Below are positions 1 through 10,500 of a DNA stretch of 64,000 bases, piece by piece. The DNA comes from Phaffia rhodozyma (Eukaryota; Basidiomycota; Tremellomycetes; Cystofilobasidiales; Mrakiaceae). The stretch lies in NCBI GenBank assembly GCA_014706385.1, contig JACGZH010000004.1, positions 682,001-746,000 of the forward strand. The letters run 5' to 3'. The position numbers were made by a program, and so were the translations under genes. The notes under the pieces were generated by a model. That model worked only from the letters and a program-made list of their open reading frames with translations, was not told where the DNA came from and ran no database searches. Numbering within the stretch: the first letter of the stretch is position 1; every line of letters starts with the position of its first letter.

Positions 1-598
1 GGTTTGAACGCATTTTTGAGTGGCCGTATCCGGTTGTGAGTGTGATTCAGAGGGAAAGACAAAGAAGAAAAAAAGAAGGATTGGTGAGGTCTAGAATCGG
101 ACGCGAAAAAGAAGAACGACGCACCCTCGAATCATATTAGCCAGAGTGTGGTCCTGCTTAGTGATCCTCACCGTCGCTGCATTCGGGATCTTTGTGTCTT
201 CCGTCACGTCCAGACTGATTCAGAGCAAGCGAGAGAAAGATGACGACAAGGAGAGCAAAGAAAGAAGAGCGAGACAGAGGATCAGTATCAGGTCTGGAAG
301 AAAGGATTGGAAACAATTAGAAACAACCAGCGTAAGAATGATACATACAGACGTTCACCATCTTCTGTACTCAACCACCAGTGCTCCGTCCTGTTCGGTG
401 TGTTTGTTTCGTTGGCTGAAACGGCAGGCATGGCTGGTCTATGAGAGATCTCGTTGGTGCGTGTTGGAAGATGGATGGACGGAGAGGGAACCAAAGGTAG
501 AAGAGTTGAGCACGAGGTTTGGCCTTAATCAATACTTAATCAAATCAAATAAATTCAAGTATCCATCTTGTTGCCTCGACCAATCTCGTTTGGTTTAA
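1..598 (+). other. Possible 3' end of an unidentified gene running in from the left edge
   Basis: No gene can be named here. Two open stretches look faintly coding. The first is a short one at the left edge, reading FERIFEWPYPVV and followed by a GTGAGT donor-like site. The second is a reading frame from about 160 with a hydrophobic segment (ILTVAAFGIFVSSV) and then a highly charged K/R/E/D tail. Together they could be the last exons of a membrane protein with a C-terminal transmembrane helix and basic tail. The frame after about 330 looks like non-coding sequence. The fragment is too short to identify, and it may be only the 5' flank of the next gene. Confidence 0.2.
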
Positions 599-662
599 AC
601 GTCTAACCTTCTCCTACAAACATTCTTGAACCTTACACTTTGTCTCTTCCTCATCATTCAGC

Positions 663-2931
663 ATGGCTCACCTTCGATCCTGTAAGTTCTGGGTATTAGA
701 TGAGGTACTGTGTGGATGTATGAGTGTTTATGTTCTTGTTTTCGTTCTTGTGTGGATACTACCGGGGTAATTATCTGGCCCATTCCATCTCTCGCTTCTA
801 GTAGCCGCTGCTCCTCTAGGCCGTTCAGCCATCCCTTTCAAACCAATCAGCCTATCCCAAGTGAGTCTCTCTGATTTTACTACTACATAGATGTCCGATA
901 ACAGTTTGGGAGAGAGAACAAACGCTGATGCTCTCGTTCACATCATTTTGCATCGATCGCGTTGTCTCCGGGGCCCCCTCCTTTATTGCTCATCGCTTCT
1001 CACCTCTGCCCTCCTGCCAAAATATAGAGAGGTATCTTCGATGTGATCGTTAAGAAAAATTCTGGAAAGGTTTGTTGATTCTAGTTCGATTGTCCTACTT
1101 GCCAAATTTCGCCTTGGGTCTTCCAGAAGCGACCCACATGTTTCCTTCTTTTATCTATTCATCGGGAGATGGCCGATCCGACAAGGTCCGTAGGAAACCG
1201 ATGTTCTGACGTCTCTTTTTACCCATCTTTCGTCCTCAGCCCATCATCCGATATGGAACCGGAGGTCGCTCGTCAGTATCTGGCCATACGGCTACAGTAT
1301 TCGGAGCTTCTGGATTTTTGGGACGATACGTTGTCTCCAAGCTGGGTATGCCATTTCCTACCTCGCCCGAAGGGAACTACAGCTCATCACGACAATCATC
1401 TCTTCCTTTTGCATCCTCTTCTTTGGTCCGTTTCACTTTATAGCGAAGGCTGGTACTCAGGTCATCGTTCCTTATCGTGATGCTGATGAAGTACGCTTTC
1501 TCCGAGTTACTGGCGATCTCGGTCAGATCGTCCCGATGGTACAACTTTCCGTCCTGTCTCTTGCGTTTGCGTCAATGTACTAAAAGTATACGTTTCTAAC
1601 CGGATATCACTACACCTATGCGGTTTTGTGCAAACAGGAGTGGGATATTCGAAAGCCTCACCAAATTGAAGAATGTCTCAGACATTCTGACGTGGTGTAC
1701 AACTTGGTCGGCAGAGACTGGGAGACCAGGTTTGTTCGGGTCATCCGTAGTTTTATGCTGGATTGAACTTGAGAGCCGGATGTTGGGGCTCATTCGTTTT
1801 TCGCATTGTTTTCGAGCAGGAACAATAAATTTGACGATATCTTTGCCACTGGGCCAGGAGAGATCGCTCGAATTGCTAAAGAGAACAACGTCGATCGATT
1901 CATTCATGTCTCGCATCTGAACGCTGATCTTAATTCTCCTTCCAGCTTTTATCGGGTGCGTGTTTTCAAGTAACCTCCAGGAGTACAACTTGATCTCTTA
2001 TCTCTGTTAAGTGTGCCCTTGAATCATCTTCTAGGCTAAAGCCAAAGGAGAACTCTTAGTCAGAGAGGCTTTCCCGGATGCGACTATCGTCCGACCGTCT
2101 GGCGTTTTCGGGTTCGAGGATCGTCTACTCAACCAGGCTGCACGTGAGTGTTCGGTCATATAACATCCACATGCGGCTTGGAAGAACCACTGGTTTATAT
2201 TTGTCAACTCTTTCTTTTTCTCTCAGGATGGCCTTTCCTTTGGTGCCAAAATGGTGGAAAGACTCAGATTCGGCCGGTCCATGTATGTGATTCTTCTCTT
2301 GTCTGTTTGGATTACCGAAGATGGTTGGTGTAGCTGATCCTTTTTCATACCTCAGTTCACCAACCTGTCTCATGCACTAGTGAACCTGATGGATGCCGAC
2401 CACTCGTCCCCTGGTTTGACACTCAGTCTGCCTGGGCCCAAGACGTACACTAATGGCCAACTACTTGAAACCATTCGAACGTTCACCCTCAAGAACCCAT
2501 CGCTCCTTGAGGTCTCCCTTCCCAAGGCTCCGCTTCAGTTTGTGGCCGGAATCACGAACAGGGTACTATGGTGGCCGTTCATGGACAGAGATAAGATCGA
2601 GCGAGCGTACATCAACGACTTGACGGATGCTGATATCCGAATAGCCAAGCAGGGTTTGAGCGCGGCCGACAGTTGGAGGGTTTGCGGGTTCGAGCTTGAT
2701 CAGCTAGATACAATTGAGGAGCATGCAATTAAGTATCTGAGGATATACCGACCCTAGTAAGTCTTCACTTCTGTATCATCACTCAATAAGGTTGCTCCTC
2801 CTTTTATTGACGCGGTTTGATGGGGTCACCCGTTTCCTCTTCGCTCCTACAGTGACAGGGTTGTTGAACCTTCGACCGTTGGATCCGTCTACAAGAACCA
2901 AAAGAACAAGGCCTACAAAGTCATCGAGTAA
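663..2931 (+). CDS. NDUFA9: NADH:ubiquinone oxidoreductase 39/40 kDa subunit (NDUFA9 type), mitochondrial complex I
   Basis: Nine exons fit splice sites and phase: 663-681, 802-860, 1240-1345, 1444-1538, 1638-1729, 1820-1955, 2035-2143, 2227-2282, 2356-2756, with a last short exon 2853-2931 (ten pieces in all). They give about 383 residues, the normal length for the family. The protein has an atypical short-chain dehydrogenase fold. An N-terminal basic leader ([15 protein letters not shown]) suits mitochondrial import. Then come [12 protein letters not shown], the nucleotide-binding motif [14 protein letters not shown], the VPYR strand end, [31 protein letters not shown] and [11 protein letters not shown]. 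These are diagnostic of NDUFA9, which binds NADPH on the matrix side of complex I near the quinone site. Intron 2 is unusually long at 379 nt. Its presence implies that the organism keeps rotenone-sensitive complex I. The next gene follows about 380 nt downstream on the same strand. Confidence 0.93.
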
Positions 2932-3314
2932 AAGAAGCTTTGATCTTGCATCGTCTACTTTTTTCTTTCCCCCTCGTGTGCCACTATATTTTCTGCCTTG
3001 TTGTTTTTTCTTTTCTTTTCTTTTCTTTCCAATTCTTCCCAACCATCTTGTTGTTCTTCTTTTCACCGTTGTCATCTTCTACTGTTCCTTGTTGTCTTTT
3101 TTCCCCTTCTGTTCAGACAATCCTTCTTTCTCTTCCCTTGTGTTGGTTGTAAAAGTTGTTGAGATGCGATGTTTCCCTTGTATGCTCCGGTGACTAACCA
3201 CCGACGTTCTACATGAAGCTTCTCGAAAGAAAAAGAGGGATCTTGATTTTGATCAATCTTTGGAAAGATCTACCATCTACTCTCCAAAGAATCTGCATCG
3301 CCCAACGAATAGGA

Positions 3315-4393
3315 ATGTCCGGCCGATACGTTGATCTCCCCCGACATGACTTTTTCCAATCAGACGAAACGTTCTCGCTCTCGATCTACGTGAAGAACTT
3401 GAAGCCGGAGGATGTGTCTGTTGCGTTCAGAGAGCGATCCGTTCGTTTTTGAGCTTCCTCTTCCCCTTGACGCGTCATGCTTGTTCGACAAAGAAGGAAA
3501 AGACTGATATCTCAAACGTCTCTTTTTTTCTTTTGAATGGATATGTTGGGGGCGAAAGGACTGATTTAGATCAAGTTGATTCTTGGAAAGGACACGTACG
3601 ATTTAAACCCGCTCTCACATGGGATCGACCCTGAACGGTCGAGCTTCAGAGTTGTGTCCGTCAAGGTCGAATTGACGTTGGCAAAGCTCGATAAGGGAGT
3701 CAGATGGTTGGATTTAGTAGGTGACGAAGCTGTCACTCGTACGTCCATCTTCCTTTTGTTGGGACCCTGCTCGTCGGTGCTTGAAGTGAGGAAACAATTG
3801 TCTGTATAGCTGACTGGTTACTTGATTTGGGATCCTGGGAATATACCAAAACGGGACATGAATAGACATGTCGGCAAGTAAACCGAACGAGCGATCGTCG
3901 AGTGTCAACCCTGCAAACAAGCCGAAGAAGGATTGGTCAAGAGTCGTCGACGAAGAGATGGAGAGTTTGAAGAAAGCAGACGGCGCCACTGTTCGTGCTT
4001 TCTCTTCTTCTTTGATTGGATCTACTTTCTGGAGGTCTCCCCAATTTGACTGATACAAAATCTGACCTGGCACACATTTACTGAAAACAGGAAGAGTCAG
4101 ACGTGAACGAACTCTTTAGGAGCATATATGCTAATGCGGATGAAGATTCAAGAAAGGCAATGATCAAATCCATGCAGGAGAGTGGGGGTACGGTGTTTCC
4201 TTTTTCCCTTTTCCTCTCTTTCTTGTGTTCCAAAGCTGAGCGCGCGATTGTGTTTCAAATCCTTACAATAACCGACCCGCATACGTATACGCACACAGGA
4301 ACAACGCTCTCGACAAACTGGAAAGATATAGGATCAAAGAAGACCATGGTCACGCCTCCAGAAGGGATGATCGCTAAAAAGTGGGAGCAGTAA
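3315..4393 (+). CDS. SGT1: SGT1-like co-chaperone (CS + SGS domains, no TPR)
   Basis: Exons 3315-3440, 3570-3738, 3866-3990, 4091-4187 and 4299-4393 are all phase-consistent and give about 203 residues. The CS (p23-like) domain begins at RHDFFQSDETFSLSIYVKN and runs to VKVELTLAKLDKGVRW. It is the Hsp90-binding part of SGT1. A basic linker (SASKPNERSSS...KPKKDW) leads into the SGS domain: VDEEMESLKK, DVNELFRSIYANADEDSRK, ending GTTLSTNWKDIG and a Pro-Glu-Gly-Met tail. SGT1 works with Hsp90 and Skp1 in SCF ubiquitin ligase and kinetochore assembly. The start at 3315 (MSGRYVDL) is chosen because it directly precedes the CS fold. An in-frame codon further up (3213 region) adds 34 unlikely residues. 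The first intron uses the GTTCGT donor common in this window; its acceptor could be 3569 or 3576. The N-terminal TPR domain of yeast and human SGT1 is absent. Confidence 0.85.
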
Positions 4394-4652
4394 ATGGGGT
4401 GATCCCAGAGCCTGAGCTGTGGATTGTGAGGATATGTATGAGATTTCATTGGTATCGTTCGTGCGCTCCTTCTCAAGTTGAGATTAAAGTTCAGAGTGAA
4501 AGGAGAGGTAGGAAAGCTAGATAGCAGGGCACAAGGGGCAGAAAGAAAGATATGAAGTACATGCGATGATACAGTTGATGTACAATGAAGCAACCCAACT
4601 CGACCCGACCTGAGCTGACCTAACCCCTGGGTTGACATTACTAAGGGTGTTC

Positions 4653-5595
4653 TCATTCCGACTCTTCATCTTCTTCATCCTCACCTTCGCCTTCTTCACT
4701 AGAGGCCATCGCTCGAGCGGCCTCTGTCTGCTTCTTGGACTTTTTCCCACCCCGGCCTGTCTTCTGGTCTGGCCCGCCGCTGCTTTCTACTGGGTCCGGC
4801 ACGGTCTGATTCAAGAATCGTATTCGACGCAAGGGTATGTCAGAACCAGGAAGTGAATGAAGAAAGTAACGACCGGGAAGGAGAGAGATGTGTTGAGAAG
4901 GAGATGCAGAGACGAACGGAAGCAGTATCGACCAGGAAATCAAACATGGGCGAGTTCATGATTGTCCGTTTTCTAGCAGGCCCAAACCCCCAGGATCGAT
5001 GAAAACAGAAGGAGAATGAGGACCCAAGTGTAAGGAAAAGGAAAAGGTGTTCAGTCAGAGAAGAATGCCGACAAAACAGGAAAGATGAAAGAAGAGCAAG
5101 GAGAGGAGGTTGAAAAGGACAGACAGATGGTAGGGCATGAGTTTCTTTCCTTTCGTCTTGGAAGCTTCTTCCGACGCGGCAGAGACAAGGGAAGCCATGA
5201 AAAGTTCGAGCGCCTTTGCTGTTGTTCGAAAGGAGAGAGCCCGGGCATTAAAAAAATAAGTAAGAACGATAGACATACGTGCATACGACGAGAGCATAGA
5301 AGGCCTTACACACTAGAACAGGCGTGGCCATAGCAACCTTGCCGACGTCCTCATCTGTCTGCATGATCTTTTTTATCCTGGCCTGAAGGAGAAAGAGACG
5401 AGCCGAGGTCAGCAAGACAAGCTCGAGGCGTAGGTGAGTACAAAGGAGAAGAGGAGAGAACCAACCACCGGAAACTAGAGGAAAGAAGAGAAAGAAAGAT
5501 AAAGAAGAACGACGCGTCAGCAAGGAATGATCCGAAGGAAGGAACATGCACTGGTCAAGAACGGGCCAGACCTTTGTCTGCTTTGTTTTCTTCAT
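4653..5595 (-). CDS. BUR6: Negative cofactor 2 alpha (DRAP1/Bur6), histone-fold transcription regulator
   Basis: Six exons on the minus strand: 5595-5572, 5474-5469, 5382-5310, 5218-5125, 4972-4918 and 4805-4653, about 134 residues. The histone-fold core ARIKKIMQTDEDVGKVA, ATPVLVSKALELFMASLV and KLMPYHLKRTIMNSP, then MFDFLVD, matches NC2-alpha (human DRAP1, yeast Bur6) closely. With NC2-beta it binds TBP on promoter DNA and controls pre-initiation complex assembly in the nucleus. The C-terminus is Gly/Lys-rich and ends in an acidic run of Glu/Asp, as in relatives. The second exon is only 6 nt and adds Phe-Pro, restoring the conserved FP before ARIKKIM. The third-exon donor GTAAGG and a split Ser codon restore VSKALELF exactly. 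The gene is divergent from the lysine-rich gene at 6306, with about 710 nt between them. Confidence 0.92.
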
Positions 5596-6305
5596 GAGTT
5601 GAATGGTCGGAATCGTGCCGGGCAGACTCAAAGGAGAGTCTCTTTGTGTGTTGTTTGAAGAGAAGAGCTCGGAGAGAAGGAGGGACGACGGAAACACACG
5701 CAGAGGCTTGATGGGTGGGTGTTGGATGTGAGCGGAGGAAAGACGGCTCAAAAGAAAAAAACTACAAAATTCGCCAAAGTTTTCTAGTATTTTCTCTATA
5801 TTTCCTACCTGCCTTGGTTCATCTCTTTGTTCTGTTCTTCTCTGCCTACGAGTTCTCTCTTTGCTCTTGCATGTCTTGCACTCATTTCTGTCTGTCTCAC
5901 TGCTGGTGTGTGCTGAAGGTTTCGTGTGATATCAAGAGATCCAGCAGTTGGTTGAATTGAGCTATGTCTACTCATACATCAATGGTAGTCTGGTCGGGCG
6001 CGATCTCAATTTTACCAAAATATCCTGCAAGGCCGTTGTCGGTTTGTTCTCGGGTATCGACAGAGACGTGCACATACTCACAAAACGTTCTTTGCTCGTC
6101 ATTCTTATCCTTGTACTCCAAGAAATGAGGAGAGGAAAGGAAGAAAAAGAGCGAGCAGAAGCCATGTGGACGCGTCGAGAAAATCAAAAAGAAGCCGACG
6201 CGTTTCCGTTGGGAGCCAAAAAGTTCATTCCCACACATACACCCTGCACCTCGTCCATCCATCCTCGAACGATCACACCCACCTTCCCATACACTCACGT
6301 TTGCA
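5596..6305. promoter_or_regulatory. Divergent intergenic region with two ACGCGT boxes
   Basis: This gap separates the start of NC2-alpha (minus) from the lysine-rich gene (plus). It contains pyrimidine-rich stretches around 5780-5900 and two ACGCGT (MluI-box-like) hexamers at 6170-6175 and 6198-6203, about 105 to 135 bases before the plus-strand ATG. ACGCGT is the core bound by the MBF cell-cycle factor in yeasts. That it acts here is inference. Open frames inside the gap are of low coding quality. Confidence 0.4.
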
Positions 6306-6989
6306 ATGGGCCGATCAGCAAAGCTTATGAAGAGGCCGTGAGTCTATTGACTTTTGTTCTTGTTTTTTTTTGTACATCCACTCTGTTCTACCTTACTCTT
6401 CCACTGAACGAATCTTCCTTGGTTCGGCTGTGTTCGGCTCGATTTGATTTGGCTCGGCTGATAGGACGAAGAAAGAGAAGGATGTGAAGAAGACGGTGTC
6501 GAGTGCAAGCAAGGCGATTGCTGCTCCTCCAGTCCCGATCTCAAGAGCTCCTCCTCAGCAGGCTCAGGCGGCTAACCCCGCTGCGAAGCGAAGGAAGACA
6601 TTGAGGGCGAAAGCCGAGAAGGTGGGTTTATCTCAGTTTCTTTTTTTCTTTTCTCTTCTTTACAGTCATGCTCTCTTTCAACTTTTGCCCGTGTCTGCCG
6701 TCCAGTGACTAAAAACCAGGCAATACAGAAAACTTGAATTGAATAAATAGCAAGAAAAAAACATGTAGAAATAAAGAAGAGGAGCGAAAGACGAGAAGCG
6801 AGATTGAATGAGATATGACGAGATATGATGAGAAGAAGATTGATTGATGGATTAGAATAAGCTTTCATTTCAAGACGAAGACATCTCGACTCGTCCTCTC
6901 AAAAGAGTGAGAAGAAGAAAAAGAAAAAGAAAAAGAAAAAGAAAAAGAAAAAGAAAGAGAAAATTAAGAAAGCCAGATCGAGAACTTGA
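6306..6989 (+). CDS. Small lysine-rich basic protein, function unknown
   Basis: Exons 6306-6337, 6465-6621 and probably 6906-6989 join in phase to about 90 residues. The start MGRSAKLMKRP followed by TKKEKDVKK has good coding character. The middle is Ala/Pro/Gln-rich (about residues 20-50) and leads to AAKRRKTLRAKAEK. The last exon encodes about a dozen consecutive lysines from an AAAAAG repeat and then ends EKIKKARSRT. The very basic composition suggests a nucleolar or ribosome-assembly protein, but I do not recognise a family. The weak point is the third exon, which needs a 284-nt intron. Without it the protein would stop soon after AKAEK. Confidence 0.55.
6906..6960 (+). repeat. AAAAAG hexanucleotide tract inside a lysine codon run
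   Basis: About seven near-perfect copies of AAAAAG or AAAGAA form a purine tract from about 6910 to 6958. In the proposed third exon they read as an uninterrupted lysine run, so length changes by six bases would keep the frame. On the other strand it is a polypyrimidine tract. Confidence 0.7.
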
Positions 6990-7543
6990 ACATGAACTCT
7001 TGGCAACCTGATGTGCTGGCCCGGCCGAACCAAAGATCCGAGATCGCAAAGGTTACAACAGCATCGCTCATGCGCACACCACAACAAGAGCCGATGGATA
7101 CACCAACGGCAAGCGAACGGAAGCAACGGGTAGAAAGAAAAAGGAGGAGAACGGAATCCTTACAGCGCTTTTTTTTAGACGGAGAATTTTCATAATTATT
7201 TTCTTATTTTCTTATTTTCTTATTTTCTTTTCTTTTCTTTTCCGAAATAGAAGGAAAAAAAAAACCCATGGATTTTTCCCTGGAACTTCATCACCTCTTC
7301 TCCGTCCATCCCTCACTTCCGCCTGTCTCTTGACCTTGGGTCGATGTGAAGAATATGAACCGGTCAAAGTCGTCCGCACAGATGGACAGCCCATCGGGAT
7401 CACTCTTTCCGCCGTTGTCGGCTAGTGTAGAGAAAGGTTCGTCTATTGTTTTGGCTCCGGCCGGGTGACCGGAGCCGGTTATCCAGACCGACCGACTTCA
7501 AGATTCGGTGGATCATCCTCTCCGTTTCTTATCCTCTGCCGAT
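6990..7543. other. Intergenic region, gene-poor
   Basis: Between the lysine-rich gene and the transcription factor start there is no supported gene. It holds an AT-rich TTTTCTTA-type repeat at about 7196-7242, then a CT-rich stretch and the start region of the next gene. Short open frames here lack family similarity or splice continuity. Confidence 0.5.
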
Positions 7544-10500
7544 ATGTTAGATTCATCTTCGACCACATCGACTGGCAGTGCCACCACCGGTGCTGCCTCC
7601 ACTGTGGGTTCGATGAAACAGATGTCGATTAAACAAAAGCCAGGCTCGAACGCAAACGCGAGTGGAAACGGTAGCGGCAATGGAACGTCGACTACCGGAA
7701 AGTCTGGACCGTTAACGATTAGGAAGCAGAACGTGGTATGTTCTGGCCATCTCACTTTACATATCCTCTCTATCTTCTTCTTTCCTCTTCTTGGATGGTT
7801 TTCTTCAATTGTCTGAATCATTCCTCGTCCTCTTCCCTGTCTGGTCCATGTGGTCTTTCCGCTTGGCTCGGTTTCGGTCTGGATCTTCGGGCTCATCCGT
7901 TGGATACATGGGTTACTAGGCGTGTGATGCGTGCAGACGCTCAAAGGTTTGGCCTGATTTCATCTCACTTTTTTTTCCTCTCCTTTTGTTGCTCAACTCC
8001 TTCGCTTCCCGGATCAAGTGATCGAGCCGGCCAGAACGGAGGATCATCGAGAGCGATTCGAAAAAAAAGAAGAATGTTTGGTTGACGTGTTCCCTTGTTC
8101 TCTGTTGCCCTTCATGGACTTTGCATCTTTATTTCAATTTCATTTTCACCACAACCCCTCAAAACTTGAAAGATCCGTTGTGTCCGGACCGCGGGAGTCG
8201 ACAAAGTGAGTGATCATCTGAAATGTTTCAATCGAGAAATGTTGGCTCATCAACATGCTTCTTATCTCTTTTCTTCTTTACTCCTACTACTTTGAATTCG
8301 TATGGTCGTGTGGGTATGTGCCTGTGGATGGGGTCTCGCACGGGTATAGTGTGACATGTGTATGTCAAAGAATGTGGTGTGCACGTAAGTTCTACATATC
8401 CTTGGCCCGTCTTTCTACTCTGATCCAACAATTTTATCTTGCCGCGCGCTTATTTCCTCCTTCTTCTTCCTCTTCTTCCTCTTCTTCCTCTTCTTGATCC
8501 TCCTCCAGAGCTCACTATGTCACATCATTGGCGGCGAAGGAACGGAAAAAGTCAAGCGGGCAATCAGCACCAAAACAAAGAGCGTCCACAGAAAATCTTG
8601 GACAGGATCTTTCAGTACATCAGAAACAAAAGAAACGAAAAGCAACCGAGGCCGTCCACAGCGAAGGCGAGGACAATGAAGAGGACGATGGGTTCGTCCT
8701 TTGCCTATCTATTCATGGACGCGAGCCTTCTTCGCAGAGCCCATAGCTCATGTCACATATCCCTTTCTTATCCTTTCTCGCTCACAGATCCTCAGATTCA
8801 CAAACAGAGCATGCGTTCAAAAACCAGTCTGTCTTGCATTCTAAATCAGTTCCTCCGCAGAACCCGTTTCCATCGGAATCATACGCCTCTTCCTCCGGTG
8901 TTGTCCATCCTCCCTCCGTCTTGTACCCTTCCAATCGATATCCACAGCCACGCCCTCAGCCACACTCTCAACCAGTTTTCCAACCAACAGCTTTCACCTC
9001 GTCTTCATCATCTTCTTTGCCTCCAACTACAGCAACATTGGAGGCATCAAATATACCAAGTCTCTCTGCAAACTTTGATTCCTCTCGTCACCTCTCTGAT
9101 AACCTTCAATTCATCCCAACCACCACCACCTCCTCCTTTTCCTCTTCCAAAAGAACTCACTCTATGCATCCGCCTGCATCTGGTTCAAGTCAGCTCTCCC
9201 ATCCGAATTGCGCAATCTCTGTTCCTCCCTCACCGCTGTCAATATCGACAGCTGCCACCGTGTCCCCTATTACTACTATGCCAGCATCAGTCCGATTACC
9301 ACAATCGATGGTCAACTTGTTGCTTTACATGTTCTCACCCACCCAGGTTACCGATTCGGAACTTGACTACTCGGATAGCATGGCGGCCAGTCTGTCGACA
9401 AAGACGGCACAGCTCCTCAAAGATAAGCCGACGAAAGCTCATCTTTCCCTGAACGATCCGGCGCTAAGAATAGAGTGAGTGCCTTTGCTCTCTTTGACCA
9501 CTCTTTCTGTCTTGCATCTTTCCTTCGTTGTTGGATTTGACATGCTTCCTTTCGTCGTTCTGCTTCCCTTCTACCCGAAACTTCCTCCTTGAACTACCCA
9601 GACTGGCAAAAGATCTGGTGGAGTCTTACATCATGATAGTCCAAATCAGGGTACCACTCATCGACCCCGAGTTCATCCGGTCTCAGCTCGATCCGGACGA
9701 GTCAAACAAACATTCATCAAACGTGTTGATGGCTGTCGTCTTGGCTTATGGAGCAAAGTTTTCCGAACATCAGATCATTATCGATGGCAAGTTATTACTT
9801 TTTTTAAAAAATAAATCTTCATGGACGTGATTTATGGACTGGATCACGGACATAGGTTTGAATATGAGATAGGAAAATCGATCATAGTGTTGACTTCGCT
9901 TGATGGGTGTCAACCGGGTTTATAAAGATCGAGAAGAGACGACGTTGATGAATGCCCAGAGAGATGGGAGAGAGACCGGTCGGATGAAAAGTCGACTCGT
10001 CAGTCTACTCACAGCCAGAGCACAGGAAGTCTTGGAAACCCATCGGATTTACAGGGTCGCTTCGTTGGAGAACGTTCAGGCGGCGCTGTTGATGGAAGGT
10101 TTAGTAAACAGTGAGCCCTTTTCTCTCCACATAGCCCTCATCATCCGTTCATCCGTCCTTGTTATGTTTCTGATCGGGTCTCGATCGAATCCATCATTGC
10201 TCATCTGACGACGTTTTTGTCTATCTTATTTGGCACTAAAGTAAAACCGGTGGCATTAAACAAGGAGAACAAAGCACAGACGAGACTGTTTTGGACGTCG
10301 GTTGCCGTCCAACATTTGACCAAACTTCGATGCAATCATAAAAAGACAGTCGTTGCCCTTCAAAGCGAATTCATGCGAGGAGGTTAGTTTCCAGTTTTCT
10401 CTTGCGTTTCATTCTCGTTCTGCTTCATTGACCGATCCTTTTTGTTCCTGGCCTTGTTCTTTTTCTCTCTTGGTCAGCCGTCACGATTGCTTGGTGGTCA

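Noticed and set aside
3430..3473. Apparent 1-base frameshift in the SGT1 CS domain
   Set aside because: A +1 frame reads FELPLPLD and looks like CS-domain sequence, but using the GTTCGT donor at 3441 and the acceptor near 3569 gives a fully in-phase exon chain through GKDTYDLNP without any frameshift.
7947..8172. Read-through exon of the transcription factor (RTEDHRERFEKKEEC)
   Set aside because: Joining to the AG at 8010 gives a stop, and reading on breaks the zinc cluster. Splicing 7946 to 8173 restores the exact cysteine spacing, so this stretch is intron.
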